A stretch of 64,000 nt of DNA, taken from JAGWBJ01 sp964291465. GTDB lineage: Bacteria > Chloroflexota > Dehalococcoidia > Lucifugimonadales > JAGWBF01. The notes beneath the pieces were generated by a model. The model ran no database searches. It worked only from the letters and a program-made list of their open reading frames with translations, and was not told the DNA's origin. Position 1 is the first letter of the stretch, and each line of letters starts with the position of its first letter. Below are positions 30,898 through 38,861 of the stretch, one piece after another. Location of the stretch: the NCBI GenBank assembly GCA_964291465.2, contig OZ219930.1:1-64000 (forward strand). The letters run 5' to 3'. The position numbers were made by a program, and so were the translations under genes.

Positions 30898-31842
30898 CTA
30901 TCGCTTCCTGAGCAGCTTCTTGAGGCTCTTGGGCTCCCTGGGCGGGTCCATGTACTGTCCCCGGATGGTGTAGGCGACCTCGGACACGTACAGGTCTCCG
31001 CGGGAGTCCACGGCGACGCCGTGGGGCGCGATGAACTGGCCGGGCCCCTCGCCCTCCTCCTCGTCGCCGAACCGCTCCAGGAGCTTCCCCTCCAGGTCGT
31101 AGACACCCACCCTGTGCCCCAGCCCGGGGGCGTCGTCGACGCCCGTCATGCCGTTCAGCTCGCCGACGAACACCATGCCGTCCCGGAGGACCATGGCGTC
31201 GGGACGGTGGATGTTGCTCCACATGGTGATGAACTTGCCCTGCGCGTCGAACACCTGCACCCGGTGGGCCTCCCGGTCCGCAACCAGCACCCGGTCCTTG
31301 GCGTCCACGGCAATGTTGTGGGGACGAATGAACTGGCCGGCGTCGATGCCCGGGCTGCCCCATGAGAGCTTATACTCGCCCGTCGCCGAGTAGACGTGGA
31401 TGCGGGAGTTGCCGTAGCCGTCTGACACGTACACGTCCCCGTTGCTGGGCATGATCGCCGCCGACGTGGGCCGGTTGAAGGGCTCCCCGCTCCACTTGGG
31501 CGCGGGGTTGTTCCTCTCGCCGATCTCCATCAGCTTCTCGCCCTGGGCGCTGAACTTCTGGATCGTGTGTATCCCGTCGTCGGCCACCAGCACCGAGTCG
31601 TCGTGGGCGATGTACAGGCCGTGGGTCCGGTTGCTGAACAGGCCCTCGCCAAAGGAGCGGAGGAAGTTGCCATCCCGATCGAACACGATGATGGGGTGCT
31701 CTCCCCGGGTCAGTACGTACACGTTGTCCTGGGAGTCCACGGCCACGCCGGGGCACTCGTGCAGGCTCCAGCCCTCGGGCAGCTTCTCCCACTCCTCCAG
31801 GGGTTGAAACGTCAGGTCGCCGCTTCCCACGGTCACCGTCAT
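30898..31842 (-). CDS. NHL-repeat beta-propeller protein (peptidyl-hydroxyglycine lyase-like), paralogue 1
   Basis: A 314-residue six-bladed propeller built from NHL repeats, each with the form PxGVAVDsxGxVYVxDxxxxRVQVF (for example HGVAVDSRGDLYVSE, HNIAVDAKDRVLVADREAHR). No signal peptide or membrane segment is visible. Starts MTVTVGSGDLTFQPLEEWEK and contains KLPEGW, also found at the same place in the paralogue at 46000. Homologues are annotated as peptidyl-alpha-hydroxyglycine alpha-amidating lyase-like or SMP-30-like; an enzymatic role here is not shown. A good - strand promoter (31903-31931) precedes it. Confidence 0.8.
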   Translation of the reverse strand: MTVTVGSGDLTFQPLEEWEKLPEGWSLHECPGVAVDSQDNVYVLTRGEHPIIVFDRDGNFLRSFGEGLFSNRTHGLYIAHDDSVLVADDGIHTIQKFSAQGEKLMEIGERNNPAPKWSGEPFNRPTSAAIMPSNGDVYVSDGYGNSRIHVYSATGEYKLSWGSPGIDAGQFIRPHNIAVDAKDRVLVADREAHRVQVFDAQGKFITMWSNIHRPDAMVLRDGMVFVGELNGMTGVDDAPGLGHRVGVYDLEGKLLERFGDEEEGEGPGQFIAPHGVAVDSRGDLYVSEVAYTIRGQYMDPPREPKSLKKLLRKR

Positions 31843-31902
31843 GGCGCATCCCTCCGGGATTCTGTTGGCTGTAGGCGAGCAAGGTCCGGCCCGCCCGGAG
31901 CC

Positions 31903-31931
31903 ACTATATAAGCTGGACTGGAATGGGTCAA
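31903..31931 (-). promoter_or_regulatory. Promoter of NHL-repeat gene 1
   Basis: On the - strand, TTGACC (31926-31931) and TATAGT (31903-31908) are separated by 17 bases. The RNA leader would be about 54 bases. Confidence 0.6.
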
Positions 31932-32017
31932 GGGCCGCTGCGCCCGGCCAACGCTGGGCGGGCCGTGTGTTACCATTGGGCCTGCGGTCCGGCGTCGCGA
32001 GACCCGGTGGAGGTCGA

Positions 32018-33340
32018 ATGACGAGTCAGGGACAGGAAAAACGCCCGAGGGTCTTCTACGGGTGGTGGCTGGTGGGCCTCACCGGCCTGATCATGTCCCT
32101 GGGCAGCGTCCCCCTGTTCCACGCCCTGGGAGTCTGGAGCGTGGCGCTGGAGCGCCAGTTCCAATGGAGCCGCACCCAGCTATCCTTCGCCTTCGTGCTC
32201 AGCCGGGCCGAGGCGGGGTTCCTGGGGCCGGTCGAGGGGTACCTCAGCGACCGTCTCGGCACCCGGCGTATGGTGCTCATCGGCCTCTCCATCCTGGGTC
32301 CGGGGTACTTCCTCTTCGGCCAGACGCACTCCCTATGGATGTTCTACCTCACCTACGTCATCATGTCCTTTGGCAACGGTCTCGGCAGCTGGATTCCCAT
32401 GGTGACCGCGCTGAACAACTGGTTTCTGCGCAGACGGTCCACCGCTGTGGCGTGGGCCAACGTGGGCAACCGGTTGGGAGCCCTGGTGCTGGTCCCCGCC
32501 ATCGCGTGGGCGGTGGACCCCGACGCCGACCGTCTGGGATGGCGCATGACCGCGTCCATCCTGGGGGGCGTCGTCCTCGCCCTCGCCGTTCCCCTGTACA
32601 TGGTGATACGAAACCGGCCCGAGGAGTACGGCCAGTATCCCGACGGCCTCCCCGGCCCCGAGGCGCAGACCGCCGCCGGCTCCACCGCGGCCCAACCCTC
32701 CCAATTCCAGGCCCAGGACACCGGCCTGACGGCCAGGGAGGCCCTGAGGACCCCCGCCTTCTGGCTGGTAAGCTTCGGCCACGCCTTCACCGTCGCCCTG
32801 CTGGTGACCCTGTCCGCCCACCTGGCCCTCATGCTCACCGACGAGGAGTTCGGACTCTCCCTGCAGACCGCCGCCTGGGTCATTACCACCTACATCGCCA
32901 CCTCCATGGTATGCCATCCCATAGGCGGATACATAGGGGACCATCTGCCCAAGAACTGGGCCATATTCGTGTCCTCGGTAATTCAGGCCGCCTCGGTGTT
33001 TGCCATTACGTTAACCCACAGCGCTCCCATGGCCTTCCTGTTCGCCGTCGTCTTTGGGATCGGGGACGGCGGACGCAACCCGTTGACCCTGGCCATCAGG
33101 GGGGACTACTTCGGCCGGAAAGCCTATGCGACCATCCTCGGCATGTCCCAGATTCCCATGAACATCACCATCCTGATGGCGCCCCTCCTCGTGGGTGTCT
33201 ACCGGGACGTGTGGGGTAGCTACAACCCCCCGTTCCTCGCCGTGGCCGTGGTATCGGTCCTGGGCGGCCTCATGTTCCTCTTCTCCAAGAACCCCATGGC
33301 CCAGAGGGCCAGCGCCCCCAGTCCGGCGCCCGGCGACTAG
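32018..33340 (+). CDS. MFS transporter (oxalate/formate-antiporter-like)
   Basis: A 440-residue twelve-span permease beginning with a cytoplasmic RPRVFYGWWLVGLTGLIMSL, the start typical of monocarboxylate/oxalate-formate MFS carriers. The first loop carries the MFS signature region GYLSDRLGTRRMVLIG, and the central loop lies around residues 210-245 (ENRPEEYGQYP-type sequence). ATG 32018 follows GGTGGAGG. It is divergent from NHL gene 1, which suggests a carrier for a small carboxylate used by the neighbouring hydrolases; this is inference from context only. Confidence 0.85.
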   Translation: MTSQGQEKRPRVFYGWWLVGLTGLIMSLGSVPLFHALGVWSVALERQFQWSRTQLSFAFVLSRAEAGFLGPVEGYLSDRLGTRRMVLIGLSILGPGYFLFGQTHSLWMFYLTYVIMSFGNGLGSWIPMVTALNNWFLRRRSTAVAWANVGNRLGALVLVPAIAWAVDPDADRLGWRMTASILGGVVLALAVPLYMVIRNRPEEYGQYPDGLPGPEAQTAAGSTAAQPSQFQAQDTGLTAREALRTPAFWLVSFGHAFTVALLVTLSAHLALMLTDEEFGLSLQTAAWVITTYIATSMVCHPIGGYIGDHLPKNWAIFVSSVIQAASVFAITLTHSAPMAFLFAVVFGIGDGGRNPLTLAIRGDYFGRKAYATILGMSQIPMNITILMAPLLVGVYRDVWGSYNPPFLAVAVVSVLGGLMFLFSKNPMAQRASAPSPAPGD

Positions 33341-33365
33341 CGACCGGCAACTTCCCCCCGTACTC

Positions 33366-33386
33366 CCCTCTCCCCGCGGGAGAGGG
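33366..33386. repeat. REP-like palindrome
   Basis: CCCTCTCCC (33366-33374) and GGGAGAGGG (33378-33386) form a perfect 9-bp stem around CGC. The same kind of palindrome is a common dispersed intergenic element in many GC-rich genomes. It may also serve as a weak bidirectional terminator after the MFS gene. Only one copy is seen in this window. Confidence 0.6.
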
Positions 33387-33487
33387 CGAGGGTCGCCCCG
33401 GCGCCGCCCGCTGGACGTTGGCCCGTACCTCCGATATCATGCCCTTGTCCACTCGTTTGCACCTGACTCTCAGACGGAGGGCCATAG

Positions 33488-33874
33488 ATGTCCAGCAATG
33501 CAACCCTCAGGGTCCACATCGACGCCGGCGTCGTGGCGATGGAGGCCGAGCTGAACGACACCGACACCGCCCGGGCCATATGGGACGCCCTCCCCTTCGG
33601 GGCGCGAGGCAACACCTGGGGGGACGAGATATACTTCGGCATACCCGTCGCGAAGGAGCTGGAGAAGGGCCAGGACACGGTGGAGCTGGGCGACCTGGGC
33701 TACTGGCCTCCCGGCAAGGCCTTCTGCATATTCTTCGGCCCAACCCCCGCCAGCCAGGGCGACGAGATCCGCCCCGCCAGCGCCGTCACGGTGGTCGGCA
33801 AGCTCCTGGGCGACCCCGCGCTGTTCAAGCAGGTGCCCTCGGGGCAGCAGGTCACCGTCTCCAGCGCCTCCTAA
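33488..33874 (+). CDS. Cyclophilin-like fold protein (TM1367/DUF369 type)
   Basis: A 128-residue all-beta protein matching the PF04126 cyclophilin-like family: an N-terminal strand pair (TLRVHIDAGVVAMEAELND), WGDEIYFGIP, and the signature LGDLGYWPPGKAFCIFFGPT followed by GDEIRPASAVTVVGK. The family has the cyclophilin barrel but lacks the prolyl-isomerase active site; its function is unknown. ATG 33488 follows ACGGAGGG. A 108-base gap with its own promoter separates it from comM. Confidence 0.8.
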   Translation: MSSNATLRVHIDAGVVAMEAELNDTDTARAIWDALPFGARGNTWGDEIYFGIPVAKELEKGQDTVELGDLGYWPPGKAFCIFFGPTPASQGDEIRPASAVTVVGKLLGDPALFKQVPSGQQVTVSSAS

Positions 33875-33921
33875 GAGGAGGCCGACGCCCCCGGGGTCCC
33901 CGGCCCCGCGCCATCCGCTTA

Positions 33922-33950
33922 TTGACTGCCCGGCCCGGGGTTTCTATATT
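33922..33950 (+). promoter_or_regulatory. Promoter of the comM-like gene
   Basis: TTGACT (33922-33927) and TATATT (33945-33950) are separated by 17 bases, about 33 bases before ATG 33983. Confidence 0.6.
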
Positions 33951-33982
33951 GGTTACGGAATCCGGTGGACGCGGGAGGTCCC

Positions 33983-35506
33983 ATGCTGGCCACGGTCAGT
34001 ACCTGTGCCGTCGAAGGGCTCGACGGCTACATCGTCTCGGTGGAGGTGGACATCTCCCCGGGTCTGCCATCCTTCTCCATCGTGGGCCTGCCCGACACCG
34101 CCGTCCAGGAGGCCAGGGAGCGTGTCAGGGCCGCCATCAGGAACTCCGGCTGCGAGTTTCCCATGCGCCGGATCACCGTGAACCTGGCGCCCGCGGACAC
34201 CCGCAAGGCGGGCCCTTCCTACGACCTGCCCATCGCCCTGGGCATCCTGCTGTCCTCCGGGCAGCTCTCCGGCGCTCCCGAGTCGGCCCTATTCCTGGGC
34301 GAGCTGTCCCTGGACGGTGGCCTCCGTCATACCGGCGGCATCCTGCCCATGGTATCCGTGGCCAGGGACCGGGACTTCGACTCGGTCTTCGTCCCCGCCG
34401 TCGACTCCAAGGAGGCGGCGTTGGTCGAAGGCATCGACGTGATGCCGACGGCCAACCTCTCGGACCTGCTGGGCCACTTCCGGGGCGAGGCGCCCATGAG
34501 CGCCGTGGACAGGCCCAGTCTCCGGCTGACCGACGAGGACCAGGACCACGCCGGCGCCGACCTCTCCCACATCCGCGGCCAGGACAACGCCAAACGCGCC
34601 CTGGAGGTGGCGGCGGCGGGGGGACACAACCTCCTGATGAGCGGGCCCCCCGGCAGCGGCAAGACCCTCCTGGCGAGGGCCATGCCGTCGATACTGCCCC
34701 GGATGACCGCCGAGGAGGCCCTGGAGGTCACCAAGATCTACAGCGTCGGGGGGCTGCTGCCCATCGACAGGCCTCTGATGGCCCGGCGGCCCTTCCGCTC
34801 GCCCCACTACACCATCTCCAACGCCGGCCTGGTCGGCGGCGGAAGGCTGCCCCGGCCCGGGGAGATCACCCTGAGCCACCGGGGCGTCCTCTTCCTGGAC
34901 GAGCTGCCCGAGTTCGGCCACGCCGCGCTGGAGTCCCTGCGCCAGCCCATGGAGGACAAGATGGTCACCATCAGCCGCGTCGGGGGGTCGATGTCCTATC
35001 CGGCCAACTTCTCCCTCATCGGGGCCATGAACCCCTGTCCCTGCGGCTACTACAACCACCCCACCAGGGCCTGCGTGTGCTCGCCCGGGGCGGTGGCCAG
35101 GTACCAGAAGCGCATCAGCGGGCCGCTCCTGGACAGGATCGACATCTTCATAGAGGTCCCACCGGTGGAGTACGAGAAGCTGGTAACCGAGGGCGCTGAG
35201 GACGGCTCCACCCAGGTGCGCCGCCGAGTGGAGGACGCGCGAGACCTGCAGCGCTCCCGGTTCCAGGGCACCCAGCTGGCCAGCAACTCGGAGATGGGCC
35301 CCGAGGAGGTGTGGAGCTACTGCCGGACCGAGGAGAACGCCACGGGCCTCCTCCAGCTGGCGATGAAGCAGCTCGATCTGTCGGCCCGGGGGTTCCACCG
35401 GATACTCAAGCTCTCTCGCACCATCGCCGACCTGGCAGGCTCTACTGCCATCACCGTCGACCATGTGAGCGAGGCGCTCAACTACCGGCCCAGGGGGATG
35501 GGCTAG
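33983..35506 (+). CDS. comM: YifB/ComM family Mg-chelatase-like AAA+ ATPase
   Basis: A 507-residue hexameric AAA+ helicase-like protein. In naturally transformable bacteria it promotes branch migration during integration of incoming DNA. It has an N-terminal Lon-protease-like fold (GLPSFSIVGLPDTAVQEARE), then Walker A LLMSGPPGSGKTLLARAM, Walker B GVLFLDELPEFG, an intervening zinc-finger-like CPCGYYNHPTRACVC, and a C-terminal lid. GGGAGG six bases before ATG 33983 selects that start over GTG 33965. Its presence hints at competence, but no other competence gene is in the window. Confidence 0.9.
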   Translation: MLATVSTCAVEGLDGYIVSVEVDISPGLPSFSIVGLPDTAVQEARERVRAAIRNSGCEFPMRRITVNLAPADTRKAGPSYDLPIALGILLSSGQLSGAPESALFLGELSLDGGLRHTGGILPMVSVARDRDFDSVFVPAVDSKEAALVEGIDVMPTANLSDLLGHFRGEAPMSAVDRPSLRLTDEDQDHAGADLSHIRGQDNAKRALEVAAAGGHNLLMSGPPGSGKTLLARAMPSILPRMTAEEALEVTKIYSVGGLLPIDRPLMARRPFRSPHYTISNAGLVGGGRLPRPGEITLSHRGVLFLDELPEFGHAALESLRQPMEDKMVTISRVGGSMSYPANFSLIGAMNPCPCGYYNHPTRACVCSPGAVARYQKRISGPLLDRIDIFIEVPPVEYEKLVTEGAEDGSTQVRRRVEDARDLQRSRFQGTQLASNSEMGPEEVWSYCRTEENATGLLQLAMKQLDLSARGFHRILKLSRTIADLAGSTAITVDHVSEALNYRPRGMG

Positions 35507-35512
35507 GGCGCT

Positions 35513-36319
35513 CTAGCCAACGGGCCCGGGTCCCGGTAACGTTATGTCAAGGACGATGGGACAGTGGTCCGAGCCCATCACCTCGGGAAGGATGCCCGCC
35601 CCGGTGACGCTGGGGGCCAGCGACTCGCTCACGAAGAAGTAGTCTATCCTCCAGCCCACGTTGCGCTCCCTGGCGGCGGTCATCGTGTCCCAGTAGGTGT
35701 ACTGCCCCGGCTGGTCGTTGAACATCCTGAGGGTGTCGACGAAGCCCTCCTGCAGAAGCCTGTCGATCCACCGTCGCTCCTCGGGCAAGAACCCCGACAG
35801 GCGTGAGTTCTGTTTGGGGCGGGCCAGGTCTATCTCCCTGTGGGCCGTGTTGACGTCGCCGCAGATGACCACGTGCCGCCCCTGGGCCGTCAGACCTCGG
35901 GCGTACTCCAGGAACGCGTCGTAGAACTCCATCTTGTATCTAAGGCGGTCGCGAGATGAACGTCCGTTGGGGAAGTAGCTGTTCAGCAGGACGAAGTCCC
36001 CGTAGTCCGCGACTATGGTACGGCCCTCCCGGTCGAACTCATCCACGCCGAACCCGAGGGCAACACTCCCCGGCTCGGTCCTGGAGTACAGGGCGGCGCC
36101 ACTGTACCCCTTGCGCTCGGGGAAGGCGAAGTAGGCCGAGTAGCCGGCCACGTTCAGGAGCTCGTCGGGGACCTGCCCATCGGACACCTTGGTCTCCTGA
36201 AGGCACAGGACATCGGGAGCGGCCCCGGCCAGCCAGTCCAGAAAGCCCTTCTTGTGGACCGCCCTAAGGCCGTTGACGTTCCACGACATGAGCCGCAGGG
36301 GCCTGTTCCCGCCGCCCAC
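35513..36319 (-). CDS. xth: Exodeoxyribonuclease III / AP endonuclease
   Basis: Cuts DNA 5' of abasic sites and degrades 3' ends in base-excision repair. About 268 residues: RLMSWNVNGLRAVHKKGFLD, LCLQETKVSDGQVP (metal Glu), GDVNTAHREIDLARP (Asp/Asn pair), RIDYFFVSESL and the catalytic GSDHCPIVLDI. The longer frame from 36349 overlaps the DUF2277 gene. GTG 36319 after GGGAGG, five bases downstream of the DUF2277 stop, is the better start. Two-gene operon with DUF2277. Confidence 0.92.
   Translation of the reverse strand: MGGGNRPLRLMSWNVNGLRAVHKKGFLDWLAGAAPDVLCLQETKVSDGQVPDELLNVAGYSAYFAFPERKGYSGAALYSRTEPGSVALGFGVDEFDREGRTIVADYGDFVLLNSYFPNGRSSRDRLRYKMEFYDAFLEYARGLTAQGRHVVICGDVNTAHREIDLARPKQNSRLSGFLPEERRWIDRLLQEGFVDTLRMFNDQPGQYTYWDTMTAARERNVGWRIDYFFVSESLAPSVTGAGILPEVMGSDHCPIVLDITLPGPGPVG
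35541..35550 (-). repeat. Terminus polar motif, copy 9 (GTTATGTCAA on + strand)
   Basis: GTTATGTCAA inside the last codons of xth (CTT GAC ATA ACG on the coding strand, followed by a rare TTA). Orientation reversed, pointing left toward dif. Confidence 0.6.
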
Positions 36320-36323
36320 CGCG

Positions 36324-36545
36324 CTACCTCCCCTCGCCCGACCGGGCATACGGCCTCAACGACTCCAGGAGGCGGTGGCAGGCGGCGGAGACCTCGTCCA
36401 CGGCGCCGTCGAAGGCCTCCTCGTTGGCCTGGGAGGGCGCCCGGTACCCGCTGATCTTGCGCACGAACTGCAGGGCCGCGGCCCGGACCTCCTCGTCGGT
36501 CGCGGGCTCCCCGGCGCGCCTCAGGGTCTTGATGCTTCGACACAC
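36324..36545 (-). CDS. DUF2277 family protein
   Basis: A 73-residue protein matching DUF2277 along its whole length: MCRSIKTLRRAGEPATDEEV, AAALQFVRKISGYRAPSQAN, EAFDGAVDEVSAACHRLLES. The family is small, helical and of unknown function. It is co-transcribed with the DNA-repair nuclease gene xth, whose start lies five bases after this stop. A strong - strand promoter (36581-36609) is 29 bases upstream. Confidence 0.88.
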   Translation of the reverse strand: MCRSIKTLRRAGEPATDEEVRAAALQFVRKISGYRAPSQANEEAFDGAVDEVSAACHRLLESLRPYARSGEGR

Positions 36546-36580
36546 GACGACGTCACTCCAATGGCGGGTCCAATATGGGC

Positions 36581-36609
36581 AGTATAGGGCCGCGTTCGCC
36601 CCCGTTCAA
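36581..36609 (-). promoter_or_regulatory. Promoter of DUF2277-xth
   Basis: On the - strand, TTGAAC (36604-36609) and TATACT (36581-36586) are separated by 17 bases. Confidence 0.6.
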
Positions 36610-36637
36610 GCGCCGGCGGGCGTCCCCAGGCCCTCGC

Positions 36638-36666
36638 TTGACTGGCCTCACGGGCCGATATAGACT
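36638..36666 (+). promoter_or_regulatory. Promoter of the MBL-fold hydrolase gene
   Basis: TTGACT (36638-36643) and TAGACT (36661-36666) are separated by 17 bases, divergent from the DUF2277 promoter with 28 bases between the two -35 boxes. Confidence 0.6.
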
Positions 36667-36676
36667 GCCGGTGACG

Positions 36677-36705
36677 CGGGGACTCGGTGGCCCGGGGACT
36701 CGGTG
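36677..36705 (+). repeat. 13-bp direct repeat in the MBL-hydrolase leader
   Basis: CGGGGACTCGGTG occurs at 36677-36689 and again at 36693-36705, just downstream of the predicted RNA start and just before AAGGAGG. It could be an operator or an RNA element controlling translation. Confidence 0.7.
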
Positions 36706-36719
36706 TAAGGAGGCCAGCC

Positions 36720-37580
36720 GTGGGAAGCTTCAGGATGCAGGTAGGCAACGCGGAGATACTGGCCCTCTCGGACATGAACATGGGCATGGGCGCCCCCATG
36801 CAGGAGCTGTGGCCCAAGGTCCCCCCCGACGCCTGGAAGGCCTACGCGGAGCTGTACCCCGACGCCTTCGACGGGGACGGCATGCGCCTGGAGGTCGCCT
36901 GCTACCTGGTGCGCTCCCAGGGCAAGACAGTCCTCATCGACACCGGCTTCGGCCCCGGCCCGGTCAGTGCCATCGGCGGCAGGCGAGGCGAGCTGATGCT
37001 GGACCTGGCCACGCGCAGGGTCACGGCCGACGACGTCGACATCGTGTTTCTCTCCCACCTGCACCTGGACCACGTGGGCTGGAACACGATTCGGCGCGGC
37101 GACGGCTGGGTCCCCACCTTCCCCAACGCCCGCTACGTATGCCACGAGGCGGACCTGGAGCACTTCCGCAAGGAGGAGGTCCAGGCGGCCCAGACGTACC
37201 GGTTCATACATATGTTCGTGGACCCGCTGGACGAGCAGGGCCTCCTGGACACCGTATCCGGGGACTTCGACCTCACCGACGAGGTGAAGGCCGTCCACAC
37301 CCCCGGCCACACCCCCGGCCACATGAGCGTCGTGGTCACCTCCGGCGGCGAGCGCGCCAACATCCAGGGGGACGTGCTCATACATCCCGCCCAGGTGACC
37401 GAGGAGGACTGGAACTCCCGCTTCGACGTCGACTGGGACACGGCCACCGCCACCCGCCGCAAGCTGCTGGACCAGGTCGAAGCGGAGGGCTCCACAGTCG
37501 TATCGTGTCACTTTCCCCTGCCCGGATTCGGGCGGGTCGTCCGCTCCCAGGGCAAGCGTTACTGGCAGACGGGCCTGTAG
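36720..37580 (+). CDS. MBL-fold metallo-hydrolase
   Basis: A 286-residue metallo-beta-lactamase-fold hydrolase of the AHL-lactonase/glyoxalase II-like branch. The dinuclear metal site is seen in LSHLHLDHVGWN (HxHxDH), HTPGHTPGHMSVVV, the bridging Asp in IQGDVLIHP, and the last His in VVSCHFPLPGFG. The substrate is unknown. GTG 36720 is chosen because AAGGAGG precedes it by seven bases; the longer frame from 36687 has no such site. Followed 11 bases later by an M20-like peptidase gene. Confidence 0.85.
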   Translation: MGSFRMQVGNAEILALSDMNMGMGAPMQELWPKVPPDAWKAYAELYPDAFDGDGMRLEVACYLVRSQGKTVLIDTGFGPGPVSAIGGRRGELMLDLATRRVTADDVDIVFLSHLHLDHVGWNTIRRGDGWVPTFPNARYVCHEADLEHFRKEEVQAAQTYRFIHMFVDPLDEQGLLDTVSGDFDLTDEVKAVHTPGHTPGHMSVVVTSGGERANIQGDVLIHPAQVTEEDWNSRFDVDWDTATATRRKLLDQVEAEGSTVVSCHFPLPGFGRVVRSQGKRYWQTGL

Positions 37581-37591
37581 GGAGGTTAGCC

Positions 37592-38836
37592 ATGGCGACA
37601 GCCGACCCCCGGAGGGTGCTCGACGCCTTCGACCGGGACGCCATGCTGGAGGTCGCCCAACAGCTCGTCCGGATCCCCAGCTTCAAGACCGAAGAGACCG
37701 AGGTGGCCCGCTACATCGCCGGTCTTCTGGAGCAGCGCGGCTACGAGGTGCAGCTGCAGGAGGTGGAGCCGGGCAGGTTCCAGACCATCGCCACCCTCAG
37801 GGGCACGGGCAGCGGAAAGTCCCTGATGCTCAACGGCCACATAGACATCGACCCCCTGGCCCTGAACTGGAAGCGCGACCCTTGGACTCCCAGCATCGAG
37901 GGGGACCGCCTCTACGGCGGCGGCATCCGCAACATGAAGGCCGGCGTCGCCTCCCTGATGGAGGCCGCGGAGTGCATACGCCGCTCGGGGGTGAGGCTCA
38001 AGGGCGACCTGGTGCTGGCCTTCGTGGTGGGTGAGCTCCAGGGAGGCGTGGGCACCACCTACCTGTGCCAGCACGGCCCGTTGACGGACATGGCCGTCGT
38101 CCCCGAGCCCTTCGGGGCCGACAACGTGGTGACGGTCAGCGCCGGCGTGGTGGAGCTGGCCGTGCACACCATCGGCAACTCCAGGCACATCAGCCGCATG
38201 GAGGAGGCCGTGGACGCCATCGAGATGATGCTCCAGGCCATCCCGGCCATCAAGGGCGTGCGGTTCACCCACACCCCCAGGGCCGACCTCCCCGCCCTGC
38301 CCCGCGTCAACGTCGGCACCATCATCGGCGGCCGGGGCAGGGACTACGACCTCTGCGGCCCCAACTTCGTCTCCGACTTCTGCACGGTGATCGTCGACGT
38401 GCGCTACCTCCCCGGCATGACATCCTCCTCGGTCAAGGCGGACATCAGCGCCGCACTGGACGCGCTGAAGGACGATAACCCGGACTTCAGGTACGAGATC
38501 GAGATGCCGCCTCCCCCCGAGCACAAGGTGTTCAGCATGGTGATGGAGCCCTTCGACCTGCCCAGGGACGAGTACATACTCCAGTGCCTGCTGCGCCAGT
38601 ATCGCACCATCACCGGACGGGAGCCCCAGGCGGTGGGCACGGTGCTTCCCTACTCCTACACCGGCGACGACACCTGCCACCTGTGGAAGGCGGGGGTGCC
38701 CTGCGTACTCTACGGCCCGGGCGGCGGCTCCGAGTCGGCCACCGTCCCCGACGAATCCTCCAGCATAAGCGACATGGAGCAGGTGGCCAGGGTCCTGGCC
38801 CTGACGGCCCTGGACGTCTGCAATCTGGACGGGTGA
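37592..38836 (+). CDS. M20/ArgE-like peptidase-family protein with altered metal ligands
   Basis: A 414-residue M20-fold protein (catalytic domain plus lid). The first metal motif is intact (LNGHIDIDP, His83 and Asp85). The bridging-Asp motif (usual form RGxxDMKGG) reads GGIRNMKAG with Asn114. The catalytic Glu-Glu pair reads VVGELQGG, with Gly147 in place of the base and Glu148 kept. The C-terminal metal His (after YGPGG) is not visible. Either it uses one metal or it is a binding protein or pseudoenzyme. GGGAGG precedes ATG 37592. It lies between the MBL hydrolase and MmgE/PrpD genes on one strand, a likely small catabolic operon. Confidence 0.75.
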   Translation: MATADPRRVLDAFDRDAMLEVAQQLVRIPSFKTEETEVARYIAGLLEQRGYEVQLQEVEPGRFQTIATLRGTGSGKSLMLNGHIDIDPLALNWKRDPWTPSIEGDRLYGGGIRNMKAGVASLMEAAECIRRSGVRLKGDLVLAFVVGELQGGVGTTYLCQHGPLTDMAVVPEPFGADNVVTVSAGVVELAVHTIGNSRHISRMEEAVDAIEMMLQAIPAIKGVRFTHTPRADLPALPRVNVGTIIGGRGRDYDLCGPNFVSDFCTVIVDVRYLPGMTSSSVKADISAALDALKDDNPDFRYEIEMPPPPEHKVFSMVMEPFDLPRDEYILQCLLRQYRTITGREPQAVGTVLPYSYTGDDTCHLWKAGVPCVLYGPGGGSESATVPDESSSISDMEQVARVLALTALDVCNLDG

Positions 38837-38861
38837 GCTTGCACGACAAGGGAGGAATGCC

